In this document: positions 37,955 through 48,000 of the stretch, piece after piece
How positions within the stretch are numbered: the stretch's first letter is position 1
Layout of the letters: each line of letters starts with the position of its first letter
DNA from: Curtobacterium sp. MCPF17_002
GTDB lineage: Bacteria > Actinomycetota > Actinomycetes > Actinomycetales > Microbacteriaceae
Length of the DNA: 64,000 bases
Direction: 5' to 3'
NCBI RefSeq assembly: GCF_003234115.2
Contig: NZ_CP126251.1
Span: forward strand, 1,364,001 to 1,428,000
Translations under genes and position numbers: made by a program
The notes under the pieces: model-generated
What the model was told of the DNA's origin: nothing
The model's database searches: none
The model's input: only the letters and a program-made list of their open reading frames with translations

Positions 37955-40054
37955 TCAGTCCCTCCGGCGGTTCGTACCGAGCGCGCCGACCCAGAGCCCG
38001 TCGCGCGCGCGGGTCATGCCGACGTAGAGCTCCCGTCGGTCGAGTTCGCGGCGCTCGCGGTCCGCGACGGACTCGGTGTCGGGGGTGTCGGCGAGGAGCT
38101 TCGCCGGCACGTGCGGCAGCAGCACCTGCTTGAACTCGAGGCCCTTCGCCCGCTTGATCGTGCCGACGCGGATCTGGTCGGAGCTCTTGCCCGCGTAGTT
38201 CTTCAGCGACACGGAAGGCACGCCGGCATCATCGAGCACGGCCATCACCTTGTCGGCCTGCGGGTTCGTCGCCGTGAGGATGCCGACGTCGCCACGTCCG
38301 GTGCCGACCAAGCGGAGAACTGCCTCGACGCGTGCCAGCAGCGCGGCGTCGTGGTCGGCCCGGTTCGTGAAGTGGTGGATGCCCGGCTGCGGGCCGGAGC
38401 GCGAGACGGCGGAGACCGCGTCGCCGGCGCCGTCGACACCTTCGATGTCCACGAACTGGTCATCGGCGACGATCGCCTTGGCGAACTCGAGGATCTCCGC
38501 CGTGTTCCGGTGGTTCACGTCGAGGACGACGCCCCGGCCGGCGAGGCTGATGCCCACCTCACCGAGCGTGTACCCGCCCGGGTAGATCGTCTGCTGGCCG
38601 TCACCGATGAGTGTGAGTCCGTCGGGACGGTCCCCGACGAGGGCATGGAGGAGCGAGACCATCGCGCACGACAGGTCCTGGGCTTCGTCGACGATGACAG
38701 CGTCGTAGTGGTCGACCGGGACCTCCCGGACGGCGTCCCGGGCGAGCAGCACCACGTCCTCGAAGTCGCAGACGCGACGGTCGCGAAGGTTCGTCGAGTA
38801 CCCCTCGTACAGGTCCCACACCGCTTGCCGGACCTCGACCGGCAGCGCGTGCTTCCGACCGACCCGCGCCAGGTCCGCGTACTCGTCGAAGTGCGTCAGC
38901 CCACGTCCCTTGATGACGTGAGCGATCTCCTCCTCCCAGTAGCGCCGCGTGAAACGCGGGGCCTTCAACGGACTGGAGGCGCTGGTCACGTTCCATGCGT
39001 CGGAGAACGCGAGTCGCGCCTCCAGGCTGTCGATCCGGAACGCGACGCCGCGCTCCTTCAGGAGGCGACTCGCGAACGCGTGCACGTTGACGAAGTCAAC
39101 GCGGTCCACCATGTCTGGTGCGAGACGCTCCAACAGCGACTTCAGCACTGCGGGGAGCGTCCGGATGTAGGTGGTGAAGAGGACGCGACCGCCGGTCGCT
39201 CTCGCGAGGTAGGCGGCGCGGTGCAGGCCGACCACGGTCTTGCCCGTGCCGGCGGCGCCTCGGATGCGGGCTGGGCCGTTGAAACTCCGGCGCACGAGCT
39301 TCGCCTGCGCGGGGTCGAGGAAGGCCATCCAGTCCTCGATGGGCGCTTCGAGCACGCCGTCGAGGAGCTGGTCCGTCAGCTCCTCGTCCATGGTGGTGAT
39401 CGTCGGAGCCGGCTCACGGGGGAGTACCGCCGCTGGGACGACGACCTGCGGCGCTCCCGCTGCGTCGTCGCCGATCACTGGGAAATGGGTCAGCATCGCG
39501 GCGAGGACCTCGTCGACGCGCGACGCCGTCAGGCGCGCGCCGCGCGTGGTGATGTGCCCGATGAGGTCGTGGGTGCCGATCACGTCAACGGAGGCGACGC
39601 GCGCGTGCATCCGCTTCTGCCCGGCCAGCGCTGCAACGGCGTGGACCTCACCGGGAGCGAGTCCGACGTCCGCGAGTGCTGCCTCGGTGCTGTATGCCAG
39701 GTCGGCGAGGCGGGCGATGTCGTCGGTGACGTCCTCCTGGCCGCGCATGATGCGGTCGTCGTGGACTGCGACCTCGCGCCACGCCTTCGTGTCGACGATG
39801 AAGACCCCCGCGCGGCCGACGACGACCATGTCGACCTGAGCCGTGCGGCTCCCTGGCCAACGACGGTCGGCGAGGAGGTGGTAGCCGATGCCGGCGAGTG
39901 GGGCGAGGATCCGCGCGGTGTCACTCTCGGTGCGGTGGGCGATCTCGAAGCGTGCCGCTCGCTGCTCGGCGTCGTGCGCCTGGCGTCGGAGTTCGTGTGC
40001 GCGACTGCGCTGGCGGCGCGCCTCGACGCCTGCGGATTCCCCGGCCATCGTCAT
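37955..40054 (-). CDS. NERD-domain nuclease fused to UvrD-type helicase
   Basis: 699 aa. The NERD domain (about 40-150) has E43, D75 and D88-x-K90 (VDMVVVGRAGVFIVDTKAW), the PD-(D/E)xK-like active site. A superfamily-1 helicase follows with Walker A GAAGTGKTV at about 265, VIVDEAQDLS, IGDGQQTIYPGG, and the C-terminal YVGMTRARDGLWV. Such fusions occur in phage-defence and DNA-repair settings. The ATG at 40054 is chosen for aggggc upstream; the longer frame to 40126 is low-complexity basic. A deleted relative lies at 51044-51305. Confidence 0.9.
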   Translation of the reverse strand: MTMAGESAGVEARRQRSRAHELRRQAHDAEQRAARFEIAHRTESDTARILAPLAGIGYHLLADRRWPGSRTAQVDMVVVGRAGVFIVDTKAWREVAVHDDRIMRGQEDVTDDIARLADLAYSTEAALADVGLAPGEVHAVAALAGQKRMHARVASVDVIGTHDLIGHITTRGARLTASRVDEVLAAMLTHFPVIGDDAAGAPQVVVPAAVLPREPAPTITTMDEELTDQLLDGVLEAPIEDWMAFLDPAQAKLVRRSFNGPARIRGAAGTGKTVVGLHRAAYLARATGGRVLFTTYIRTLPAVLKSLLERLAPDMVDRVDFVNVHAFASRLLKERGVAFRIDSLEARLAFSDAWNVTSASSPLKAPRFTRRYWEEEIAHVIKGRGLTHFDEYADLARVGRKHALPVEVRQAVWDLYEGYSTNLRDRRVCDFEDVVLLARDAVREVPVDHYDAVIVDEAQDLSCAMVSLLHALVGDRPDGLTLIGDGQQTIYPGGYTLGEVGISLAGRGVVLDVNHRNTAEILEFAKAIVADDQFVDIEGVDGAGDAVSAVSRSGPQPGIHHFTNRADHDAALLARVEAVLRLVGTGRGDVGILTATNPQADKVMAVLDDAGVPSVSLKNYAGKSSDQIRVGTIKRAKGLEFKQVLLPHVPAKLLADTPDTESVADRERRELDRRELYVGMTRARDGLWVGALGTNRRRD

Positions 40055-40171
40055 CGTGTTGCCCCTCGGGGGAGTCCTGGTCCTGGTTGCCGCTCGTTGT
40101 CCCCGCGACGAGCGGTGTTGAACCATCTTCGCGGTCGATCGGGGGCCGCGGGAGTACCCGTTGTGGGGTGC

Positions 40172-41428
40172 TCAGTCTTCGGCAACGTCTCCACGGTTTC
40201 GACGCATGCGAGTCTGCAGCCCCGCCAGCCGGCTCGACAAAGCGCCCGCCGCGGTCGCAGCCTGACCGATAGCGTCACCGCTCAGGCGCTTTGCAACCTC
40301 CACGCCGTCCGCGCCAACGTCGAGTGCCCGGCCCTTTGCGTCGGTTGCGACGTCGTCAACGGCATCCCGCCACTTCTTGGACGCGAGTTCCGACCGCTCG
40401 TGTTCAATGCCGAGGTGGTCATGGAATTCGACCAGACCGGCCGCGACTCGGTTGGTGGACTCGACGACTCGCCGGGAATCGAGTGGGCTGAACAGCACCT
40501 TCATATCGCCGACACCCGCTGCCGCATCCATCCGCTCGATGAGGCGCTTCGTCGTCGCCGCGATCGCAGCCCGTCGTTGCTTGCGTGCAACCTGGAGCCC
40601 GGCACGATGGCGGTCCAGTTCGTCGGGCGTCGTACGGAGGAGCCGATCGAGCTCGAGCACCGCGAGACCGTCCTGCAGTTGGAAGCAGCGCGCGAGGACC
40701 GCCAACCACTCGCTGGCGGTCGTCTCGGCCCCCGAAGTCAGGTCGGCGAGGTCTCCGACCTTCGTGGTCTTCTCGAGCTTCGACGCCAGCGCGTCCAGCG
40801 CACGGAGGGCGTACGACTGCACGGTCAGAAGGGTCTGGCTCGCGCCTTGGACCTTCGACCAGGTGACGTCGTTGACACCGCCCACGTGCTCTCGGATCGT
40901 GAGCGCTTCGCTCAGGAGCAGGTCGACGCCGATCATCTCGGCGAATACCTGGTCCTTCTGAGCGCGGAGGACGTCGTCGAGTTTTGCGTCGATCTTGGCC
41001 AGGTAGTCAGTGATTTCGTCCATCGCCTGCTGCATCGCGAGCTGGGCCATCACGCCCGCAGCGCCCGTGAGGATGGCAGGGTTCGTGAGCACGGAGCCGG
41101 GTGTCTTCACGAACTGCAGGATGCCCTTGATCTTCCCGCCGTCCGTCACCATCGCGCGACTCACGGTCGGGTTCGACCCCTTCATCGCCGGGAAGTCTTT
41201 CAGGGCCTTCGCCGACTCCCGCGTGAGCTTCACCCATCGCCCTGAAGCGGCCAGTCCAGCGCCCGCCTGAGCAGCCATCGACCCGGTGCTGGCGGCCTGG
41301 CTCAGCCCGGGCACCGCGAGTTCTCGGGACGTGAGACCGGTCGATGACAGAAAGCGCTCGACTGCGTTCGGGTCGCCGATAATCGCGACGCCGTCTTCGT
41401 CGCGGATAATCTCGATCTCGTCAGTCAT
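40172..41428 (-). CDS. uncharacterised 418-aa helical protein of the defence unit
   Basis: 418 aa, nearly all helical. I do not recognise a family. Residues about 105-130 (SVLTNPAILTGAAGVMAQLA) form a Gly/Ala-rich hydrophobic segment that could enter a membrane. Long amphipathic helices with coiled-coil character follow (AKIDAKLDDVLRAQKDQVFAE, ALDALASKLEKTTKVGD). The C-terminal end is basic. gaggag lies before the ATG. It heads the minus-strand unit with the two helicases, 117 bases upstream of the NERD-UvrD gene, and is divergent from the McrB-like gene. It is a candidate effector or sensor. Confidence 0.72.
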   Translation of the reverse strand: MTDEIEIIRDEDGVAIIGDPNAVERFLSSTGLTSRELAVPGLSQAASTGSMAAQAGAGLAASGRWVKLTRESAKALKDFPAMKGSNPTVSRAMVTDGGKIKGILQFVKTPGSVLTNPAILTGAAGVMAQLAMQQAMDEITDYLAKIDAKLDDVLRAQKDQVFAEMIGVDLLLSEALTIREHVGGVNDVTWSKVQGASQTLLTVQSYALRALDALASKLEKTTKVGDLADLTSGAETTASEWLAVLARCFQLQDGLAVLELDRLLRTTPDELDRHRAGLQVARKQRRAAIAATTKRLIERMDAAAGVGDMKVLFSPLDSRRVVESTNRVAAGLVEFHDHLGIEHERSELASKKWRDAVDDVATDAKGRALDVGADGVEVAKRLSGDAIGQAATAAGALSSRLAGLQTRMRRNRGDVAED

Positions 41429-41694
41429 GGCGCTCCTCGTCGTTCCTCACTGCAGGGCGCGACGAACCGGCTCGCCCCTGGCCACGTCGAAGGCTACGTC
41501 CCGCTGTGCGCACGCACAGCAGCCCAGAACGAGGGGTGCGGCATCGCGCACGGCTGTTGCGGACCACATCACGAGCTGACCCGGATCAGCCTGCAGCTGC
41601 CGTGTCGATCCGCTCAGCCGTCGGCCCGCGCATGCAGCGTGCACGTGAATCGCAGTCGGGGGACCATCCGAACGGCTGTCACCGTAGGATCTGG

Positions 41695-41700
41695 AAGCTG
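41695..41700 (+). promoter_or_regulatory. candidate -10 box for the mcrBC-like unit
   Basis: taggat lies 38 bases before the GTG at 41739, with aggag between. No convincing -35 is seen. The remaining 41429-41694 spacer shows no gene I can support. Confidence 0.3.
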
Positions 41701-41738
41701 AGGGCCCCTCCCGAAAGCCCAAAGATCAGGAGCAGCTC

Positions 41739-43874
41739 GTGTCAGATCAACAACGACAAGACGAGCGGCTTCTGGCTGGCCTTCGTTTTCTCGCAGCGCG
41801 GTCAGAGCCGGCGCCCCGCAAGGAAGTCTGGGATGCCGCGCTGTCCCAGGTCCCAATGAGCGCAACGGAGTCGACCTTCGTGCCGTCCCGGCCAGAACCC
41901 CGTGGCCGGAACGCGTTCTGGTTCGGCACGTCAACACTCGGCCGAGCAGGGCTTCTGCAGAAATCAGGCGACGGGCTTTGGTCGATCACGGATGTGGGAC
42001 GACGAGTCCTCGCCGATGACCCCGATCCGACGGAGTTCCGGAAGGAGGCCACGCGGGCGGCACGCGAGGTCACCAAAGCGCTGAGGGCCGACCGCACGGC
42101 TCGATTGAGCGTGGTGATCCTCCCGCCCGACGCCGGCGCAGAGCGGATCAGGGATGCCTCCCTGCGTTTCCGGGAGCGTGGTCTGCGGCAGCTGTCCTCG
42201 GTGTTCGCCGAGCACCGGTCGGTCTGGAGGCCGGACGTCTCGGCAGAGCTCGTCCGATGTTTCGCCGAGCAGGAAGAGGTCGCGGGAGACAGCTTCCTCG
42301 ACAAGCTCCGCGAGCAGTTCGCGGACGCGAGTGACGATGCGCGTCTCCTGATGGCCGAACTCGTCGCGTGGCAGCTCCTTCCGCTGCAGAGCCCGGGCGA
42401 GCGGAAGAAGCGCGAACGAGTGCAGGCGCTGCTCGACCTCATGCGCGAACCAGTCCTCATCCCGGCCGAGGTCGACCAAGCCTTCCGGTCTTGGTCCTTC
42501 AATCCGGGTCAGGGCATGGCACAGGGGATCCACAACGCGCTCTCCATCGTGATCCGGCTCGTCGACCGATGGGTCGGGCTCGCTGACGACGAGCGCGACT
42601 CACTGCTCGAAGACCCGTGGGCCTGGAGGGACTTCGTCGCCGCAGTGCCCGGAACAGCGTTCCCGACCCAGCGCAACGAACTGATGTACCTCGTCCACCC
42701 CGAGTCGTTCGGTGAGGTGATCTCCGCCGTCGACCGCGAGCGCATCCGAACAGTATTCCGTGGCGAGGTCGCGGGCGGCACCGAGGCGATCGAGGTCGTC
42801 GATGACCCTGATCGTGAGTTCCTCGACATCACGCTCGCACTGCAGACGAAAGAGAACGGTCCTGCCGTCTACTACCGCGAACCGCTCCGATCCCGATGGG
42901 CGACCGCACCAGCAACACGGGTTGAATCAGCCGATGAGCAGCTGTCACCGATCACCGATCGGCCCTCTACCGGAGACCGGACCAGCTTTCCGGCGGTCAC
43001 GAGCAGCCTCGCATCGGGCTTGCACATGCCCGAACGCTGGCTCCAGGACACCGTCGACCTCATCGAGCGCCGCAAGCAGGTGATCCTCTACGGCCCTCCG
43101 GGCACCGGGAAGACCTTCCTCGCCCAGGCGCTCTCGAAGCACGTGACGGACGGCACAGACGGCGAGACCACCATCGTCCAGTTCCACCCGACGTACTCGT
43201 ACGAGGACTTCTTCGAGGGCTTCCGCCCCGTTGCCAACGACGACAGCGGCAACCTGGCCTTCACGCTCCGAAAGGGACCGCTCCGCCGCCTCGCTGACGC
43301 CGCAGCCGCCAACCCCGAGGCGAACTACTTCCTGGTCATCGACGAGATCAACCGCGGCAACATCGCGAAAGTGTTCGGCGAGCTGTACTTCCTGCTCGAG
43401 TACCGCGACAGCGAGATCTCCCTCCTCTACAGCGACGAGCCCTTCACCCTGCCGAGCAACATCTTCGTCATCGGCACGATGAACACCGCCGACCGATCGA
43501 TCGCGATGCTGGACGCCGCGATGCGGCGACGCTTCGCGTTCATCGAGCTGCACCCGGAACGCGAGCCCGTGCAGAACGTGTTGTCGCGTTGGGCGGCGAC
43601 CAAGGGCCTCCGGGACGACCGTGCCGACCTGCTGACGCGACTCAACGCGCAAATCCAGGACCACGATGCCAAGGTCGGGCCGTCGTTCCTGATGCGCGAC
43701 CTCGCCGGGACCGGTCTGCAGGACGTGTGGCGGTACGAGATCCTGCCGCTCCTGGCGGAGCACCACTACGGCGAAGGCGTCGACCTGGAGGCCCGGTACG
43801 GCCTGGCAATGCTGCGTCGCCGGACGACGCCCACGCCGGCGGACGGGGCCGAGGGTGCTTCCGACGACGATTGA
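41739..43874 (+). CDS. McrB-like AAA+ GTPase/ATPase of a type IV restriction system
   Basis: 711 aa. The N-terminal about 430 residues begin with a winged-helix-like segment (EVWDAALSQVPMSATE) and hold the target-recognition part, which I cannot assign to a known reader fold. The AAA+ motor has Walker A YGPPGTGKT at about 450-459, Walker B FLVIDEINRGN and the McrB hallmark MNTADRS at about 580. McrB proteins assemble into hexamers that power McrC. A GTG start is used. The last 20 bases overlap the McrC-like gene. Confidence 0.9.
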   Translation: MSDQQRQDERLLAGLRFLAARSEPAPRKEVWDAALSQVPMSATESTFVPSRPEPRGRNAFWFGTSTLGRAGLLQKSGDGLWSITDVGRRVLADDPDPTEFRKEATRAAREVTKALRADRTARLSVVILPPDAGAERIRDASLRFRERGLRQLSSVFAEHRSVWRPDVSAELVRCFAEQEEVAGDSFLDKLREQFADASDDARLLMAELVAWQLLPLQSPGERKKRERVQALLDLMREPVLIPAEVDQAFRSWSFNPGQGMAQGIHNALSIVIRLVDRWVGLADDERDSLLEDPWAWRDFVAAVPGTAFPTQRNELMYLVHPESFGEVISAVDRERIRTVFRGEVAGGTEAIEVVDDPDREFLDITLALQTKENGPAVYYREPLRSRWATAPATRVESADEQLSPITDRPSTGDRTSFPAVTSSLASGLHMPERWLQDTVDLIERRKQVILYGPPGTGKTFLAQALSKHVTDGTDGETTIVQFHPTYSYEDFFEGFRPVANDDSGNLAFTLRKGPLRRLADAAAANPEANYFLVIDEINRGNIAKVFGELYFLLEYRDSEISLLYSDEPFTLPSNIFVIGTMNTADRSIAMLDAAMRRRFAFIELHPEREPVQNVLSRWAATKGLRDDRADLLTRLNAQIQDHDAKVGPSFLMRDLAGTGLQDVWRYEILPLLAEHHYGEGVDLEARYGLAMLRRRTTPTPADGAEGASDDD

Positions 43875-45063
43875 GCTGCGGGAGGCGGACCAGCCGGTGG
43901 TGCACCGGCTGCCGCGGGCGGTCGCCGTCGGGCTCGCGTCGGCGAACATCGCGACGGTCGCGCCGACGCTCGGCGACGATGAATACCGCGTGAGCGGTGT
44001 CCGGAAGGTCGGGGTCGTGCGGATCGCCGGGTACACGGTGTGGCTCAAGCCGAAGGCGCCGGTGCGGCGGCTGTTCGCGATGCTCGGGTACGCCCGTGCC
44101 GGGAGTGCGATCTGGACAGAAGACGACTTCGGGTTCGAGGAGGACGATGACCTCGTGCCGGCGTTGGCGCACGCGTTCGTGCGGCAGGCCGCGCGGGCGT
44201 TGGCCGGAGGACCGCTTCGTGGATACGTCACGCGCGAGGACGCGCTGCCGCTCGTGCGCGGTCGGTGGCGGATCGGTGACCAGCTGACGCGGCGGGGCGG
44301 GCAGCCGCTACCGGTCGAGGTGTCGTTCGACGACTACGTGGAAGACATCGCAGAGAACCAGGTGCTGCTGACTGCTGTAACGCGGTTGTTGCGGCTGCCG
44401 GGCGTGCCGGTGGATGTGCTCAGTGCGCTGCGGCGGCTAGCGCGAGTACTCGATGGGGTGTCGGTGATCCCGGTCGGGGCTCCGGTGCCCGTGGTCCAGC
44501 CGGATCGGCGCAACGGGCGGTACTCGTCCGCGCTGGCCTTGGCGTCGCTCGTCCTGTCGGGGTCGTCGGTCGAGCAACGGGCCGGGTCGGTCGTCGCATC
44601 GGGCTTCCTCGTCGATATGTGGTCCGTGTTCGAGGACTTCGTGTCGGCTGCCCTGCGCGAGGAGTTCAAGCCGTACGGGGGAGTGCTCGTGTCTCAGTAC
44701 GCGTCGACGCTCGACGTTGAGGGGACCGTGAAGATCGCGCCGGACCTGGTGTGGGTCGTCGACGGGGAGGTACGGGCCTGCATCGACGTGAAGTACAAGG
44801 TCGAGAAGCACGGGCAGTACCCGAACGCTGATCTGTACCAGATGGCGGCGTACTGCCGGCGGTTCGGGTTGGGGGAGGGATGGCTCGTGTACGCGGGCAC
44901 TGGGGATCGGGGAGCATCAATGGAGCTGGCCGAGGGTCTGAAGCTCACTCGCAGTCCAGTGGACCTCGGTGAGTTCGACGCGGACCCGCGACGAGCGTTG
45001 TCCGAACTCACTGCCCTTGCCATTGGCGGGCGCTGTTACGAGAAGACCCGGCCAACGTCCTGA
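43855..45063 (+). CDS. McrC-like nuclease subunit
   Basis: 402 aa. An N-terminal beta-rich arm, which in McrC contacts the McrB ring, is followed by a PD-(D/E)xK nuclease domain near the C-terminus: KIAPDLVWV and, 12 residues on, CIDVKYK supply the Asp and Asp-x-Lys residues. YQMAAYCRR is the usual helix after the active site. A GTG start lies inside the end of the McrB-like gene. It converges on the type ISP gene with 24 bases between stops. Confidence 0.88.
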   Translation: MLPTTIELREADQPVVHRLPRAVAVGLASANIATVAPTLGDDEYRVSGVRKVGVVRIAGYTVWLKPKAPVRRLFAMLGYARAGSAIWTEDDFGFEEDDDLVPALAHAFVRQAARALAGGPLRGYVTREDALPLVRGRWRIGDQLTRRGGQPLPVEVSFDDYVEDIAENQVLLTAVTRLLRLPGVPVDVLSALRRLARVLDGVSVIPVGAPVPVVQPDRRNGRYSSALALASLVLSGSSVEQRAGSVVASGFLVDMWSVFEDFVSAALREEFKPYGGVLVSQYASTLDVEGTVKIAPDLVWVVDGEVRACIDVKYKVEKHGQYPNADLYQMAAYCRRFGLGEGWLVYAGTGDRGASMELAEGLKLTRSPVDLGEFDADPRRALSELTALAIGGRCYEKTRPTS

Positions 45064-45087
45064 GGCTGCCGACCGGGTCCCACGCGA

Positions 45088-48000
45088 TTAGGAAGTCGGT
45101 TTCTTGCGGTACTTCAGAGCGGGGAGGCCTGCCACGATGCGCACCGTCTCGACGCTGACTGTCACGATGCGTTGGATGAGCTCGACGATGTAGGCCGAGT
45201 TGCCGTGTTCGGCGCCCCAGTCGTTGGGGTCGTTGATGATGCCGGATGCCTTGTCGGTCTTGACCTGGTACCGCTCGAGAATCCAGTCGAGGGCTGATCG
45301 GGAGCCGAGCTTGTACTCGTGCGCCTCGGGCGGGATATCGCTGATGGTGAGCCCGGACGCAACGTGAATGACGGTGCGGTCCCAGCTGCCCGCTTTGCCA
45401 CCGTACCGCATCTTCGTCACATGCAGCTCGGCAGGAACCGGGCTACTAAGAGTCACCGGGTAAAGGCTTACGTTTTCGTACCCGATGTGCAGATCCGACA
45501 GTGCCCGACCGGCGGCAGCGAACGCCCGAAAGTCGGTCGGGTCGGTCAGCTCGGGGATGCGAGGCAGCATCTTCTTGAGGTCCGCGGCGAACTGGTGCCG
45601 GTAGTCCTGGGAGTGCAGGACTCCGTAGACCGCGAAGAACACGTCGTCCGCACTGACGTCCTGCCCATACAGTTCCCGGTAGCGGGCGAGGGCGGTATCG
45701 GTGATGTTGTCGCGACGCTCTGGTCCGTCGAACATCGCGAACGTGCCTTCCTCCGCATCGAGGTCGTACACGTATCGCGGGAAGAACTGACCGGTATCCA
45801 GCGTATGGAGGTCAGGTACAACGTCGGTAGCGAGCACTGCGAAGGTGGGGAAGTGCGTAGACGGTGATGTTAAGTAAAAGCCCAGGTTGCGTTCGTTTTG
45901 CGGGAAAATGCGGTCGAGTTGATAGACCATGTCGTTAAGTTGCCGGTCAAAATAGACCATCTGCTTGTTGAAAGGTCGGTACAGCGATTGAACGATCTTA
46001 GAGTCGTCGAACTCGTATTTGACGCCGCGAGTGAGGCGCACCTTGTCCGCACGATTCCAACTCATCTTGGTGGCGTCGAAGTTGATCTTCTGGTCTACGT
46101 CCTTCGAGGCCACCGCCGTAGAGGCTAAACGTTCGACTTCCTTATTGTAAAAGTCGATCATCTGGCTCATGTTAGACCGCAGCGCTTCTTCGGAAGTCTT
46201 ATATGCCCAAGCGTCACGAGCCGTCGCCAGGCCCCGCGAGTATAAAGCGAAGATGCCTGCTTGGTTGTCGGTCTTGTCGCCGATAGGCGTGAACGTTTCG
46301 AAGACGTCGTTTCGTTGATTGATCCAGTCCCCGTGGTCGTTCGCTACGATCTGCTGCCACGGGACGCCGTCCGAGTCGTGGTACTGCTCTAGGAGGCCGA
46401 GCTTGTCCTCGCGGGTGAGGTAATCGCCGATGTCCCGGTAGTGAATCGCGCCGGAAGACGCCCGACTCGGGTTTTTCACGAGCAGCGAGATCGCGACGGA
46501 GGCGCGACTGCCCGAGCCGAACACTTTTCCGCCTTCTCGTCTAGATTCCTCACCCGCAGTGCGCTGATTACCGCGGAGGTTGAGAATGTAAAGCTCGGTG
46601 AACTCTTCTTGCAAGGTGAGACGCAGCCCGGCGGCGGAGTTGCTGTCGAGGAAGCCACCGTTGGTCACGTAAGCGACGATGCCATGGTCTTTGATCCGGT
46701 CCGAGGCCCAGCGGATGGCGCGGATGTAGGAGTCATACAGACTGTTCTTGTTCTGCCCCGTCGAGAGAGCAGCGTAGGTGGCAGCGATGCGCTTGTCGAG
46801 GTACGGGTACTTCAGGTTCTGGTTGTTGTCGTTGGCTGAGTCCTGCCCAGATGAGTAGGGCGGGTTGCCGACGATGATTCGGATGTCGAGGGCGTTCTGC
46901 TGCTTCACGCGTTCGTTGTTGTCGCCAAACACGCCTTGGTCGTCGTAGGTGTCGTCGTCCTCGGCGGTCTGGAACGTGTCGGTGAGGACCACTCCGGGGA
47001 ACGGCACGTATTCACCGCCCTGGAGGCCGTTGTAGGTGGCCTCGATATTCACCGCGGCGACGTAGTACGCGAGCAGCACAATCTCGTTCGCGTGGAGCTC
47101 GTGACGGTATTTGTGCGCGAGGTCACCAGGGGTGATGAGGCCGGACTGCAGGAGGCGAACGATGAAGGTGCCGGTACCGGTGAACGGGTCGAGGACGTGG
47201 ACGCCGTGGTCGGTGAGCCCCGCACCGAAGTGGTCGCGGGAGAGCCGGTCGGCGCTTCTGAGGATGAAGTCGACGATCTCGTTGGGTGTGTACACGATGC
47301 CGAGCCGTTCGGAGGTGCCCCGGAAGGCGCCGGTGAAGAACTTCTCGTACAGCCGCTTGATGATCGTCTGCCGGCCGGCAGCGTCGGTGATGCCGGCCAC
47401 GGTGCGTTGTACGCCGGCGTAGAAGTCGGCGAGGTCGCTGGTTTCGGTGGTGAGGTTCTGCTCTTCAAGGGCGTCGACCATGCGTTGCATGACCTGCGAG
47501 ACCGGGTTGTGGTCACTGAAAGCGTGGCCGGCGAAGAGGGCATCGAAGACGGGTTGTGTGATGAGGTGCTGGGAGAGCATCTCGATTGCCTGCGGCTCGG
47601 TGACCCCGGGGTTGAGATTGTCCTGGAGGCCCTTCACGAAACGGGTGAACTCGGCGCGGAGCACGGCGTTCGAGCCGTCGACAAGGCTGGTGATGCGGGC
47701 GATCTGTCGGGCGGCGATCTCTGCAACGTCCTGAGCCCAGTTCTCCCAGTAGTCGCGTTCGCCGACCTTGTCGACGATGCGCGCATAAATCGCGTTCTGC
47801 CAATCTGCACCGAGCACGCTCATGTCGAGCGGGACTTGCGACGTTTCGAGGGTCGTGGAGTCGGGAGCGGGTTCGGGCAGGTCGGCGTCGGAGAAGTTGG
47901 TCGCGATGACCGGGCCGGTGTCAATGCGACCGTTGAGGTCGATCTGCTCGATTTTCGCTTCGAACCGCTCGTCATGAGCACGCAGCGCGCGCAGAACGTC

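Noticed and set aside
37931-41245. 1104-codon open frame on the plus strand across the helicase genes
   Set aside because: It spans two unrelated minus-strand genes and their spacer, as expected for a shadow frame.
41447-41722. 91-codon minus-strand frame with a Cys-rich end between the unknown 418-aa gene and the McrB-like gene
   Set aside because: No ribosome site or family pattern that I trust; it could be a decayed gene end, but the evidence is too thin.
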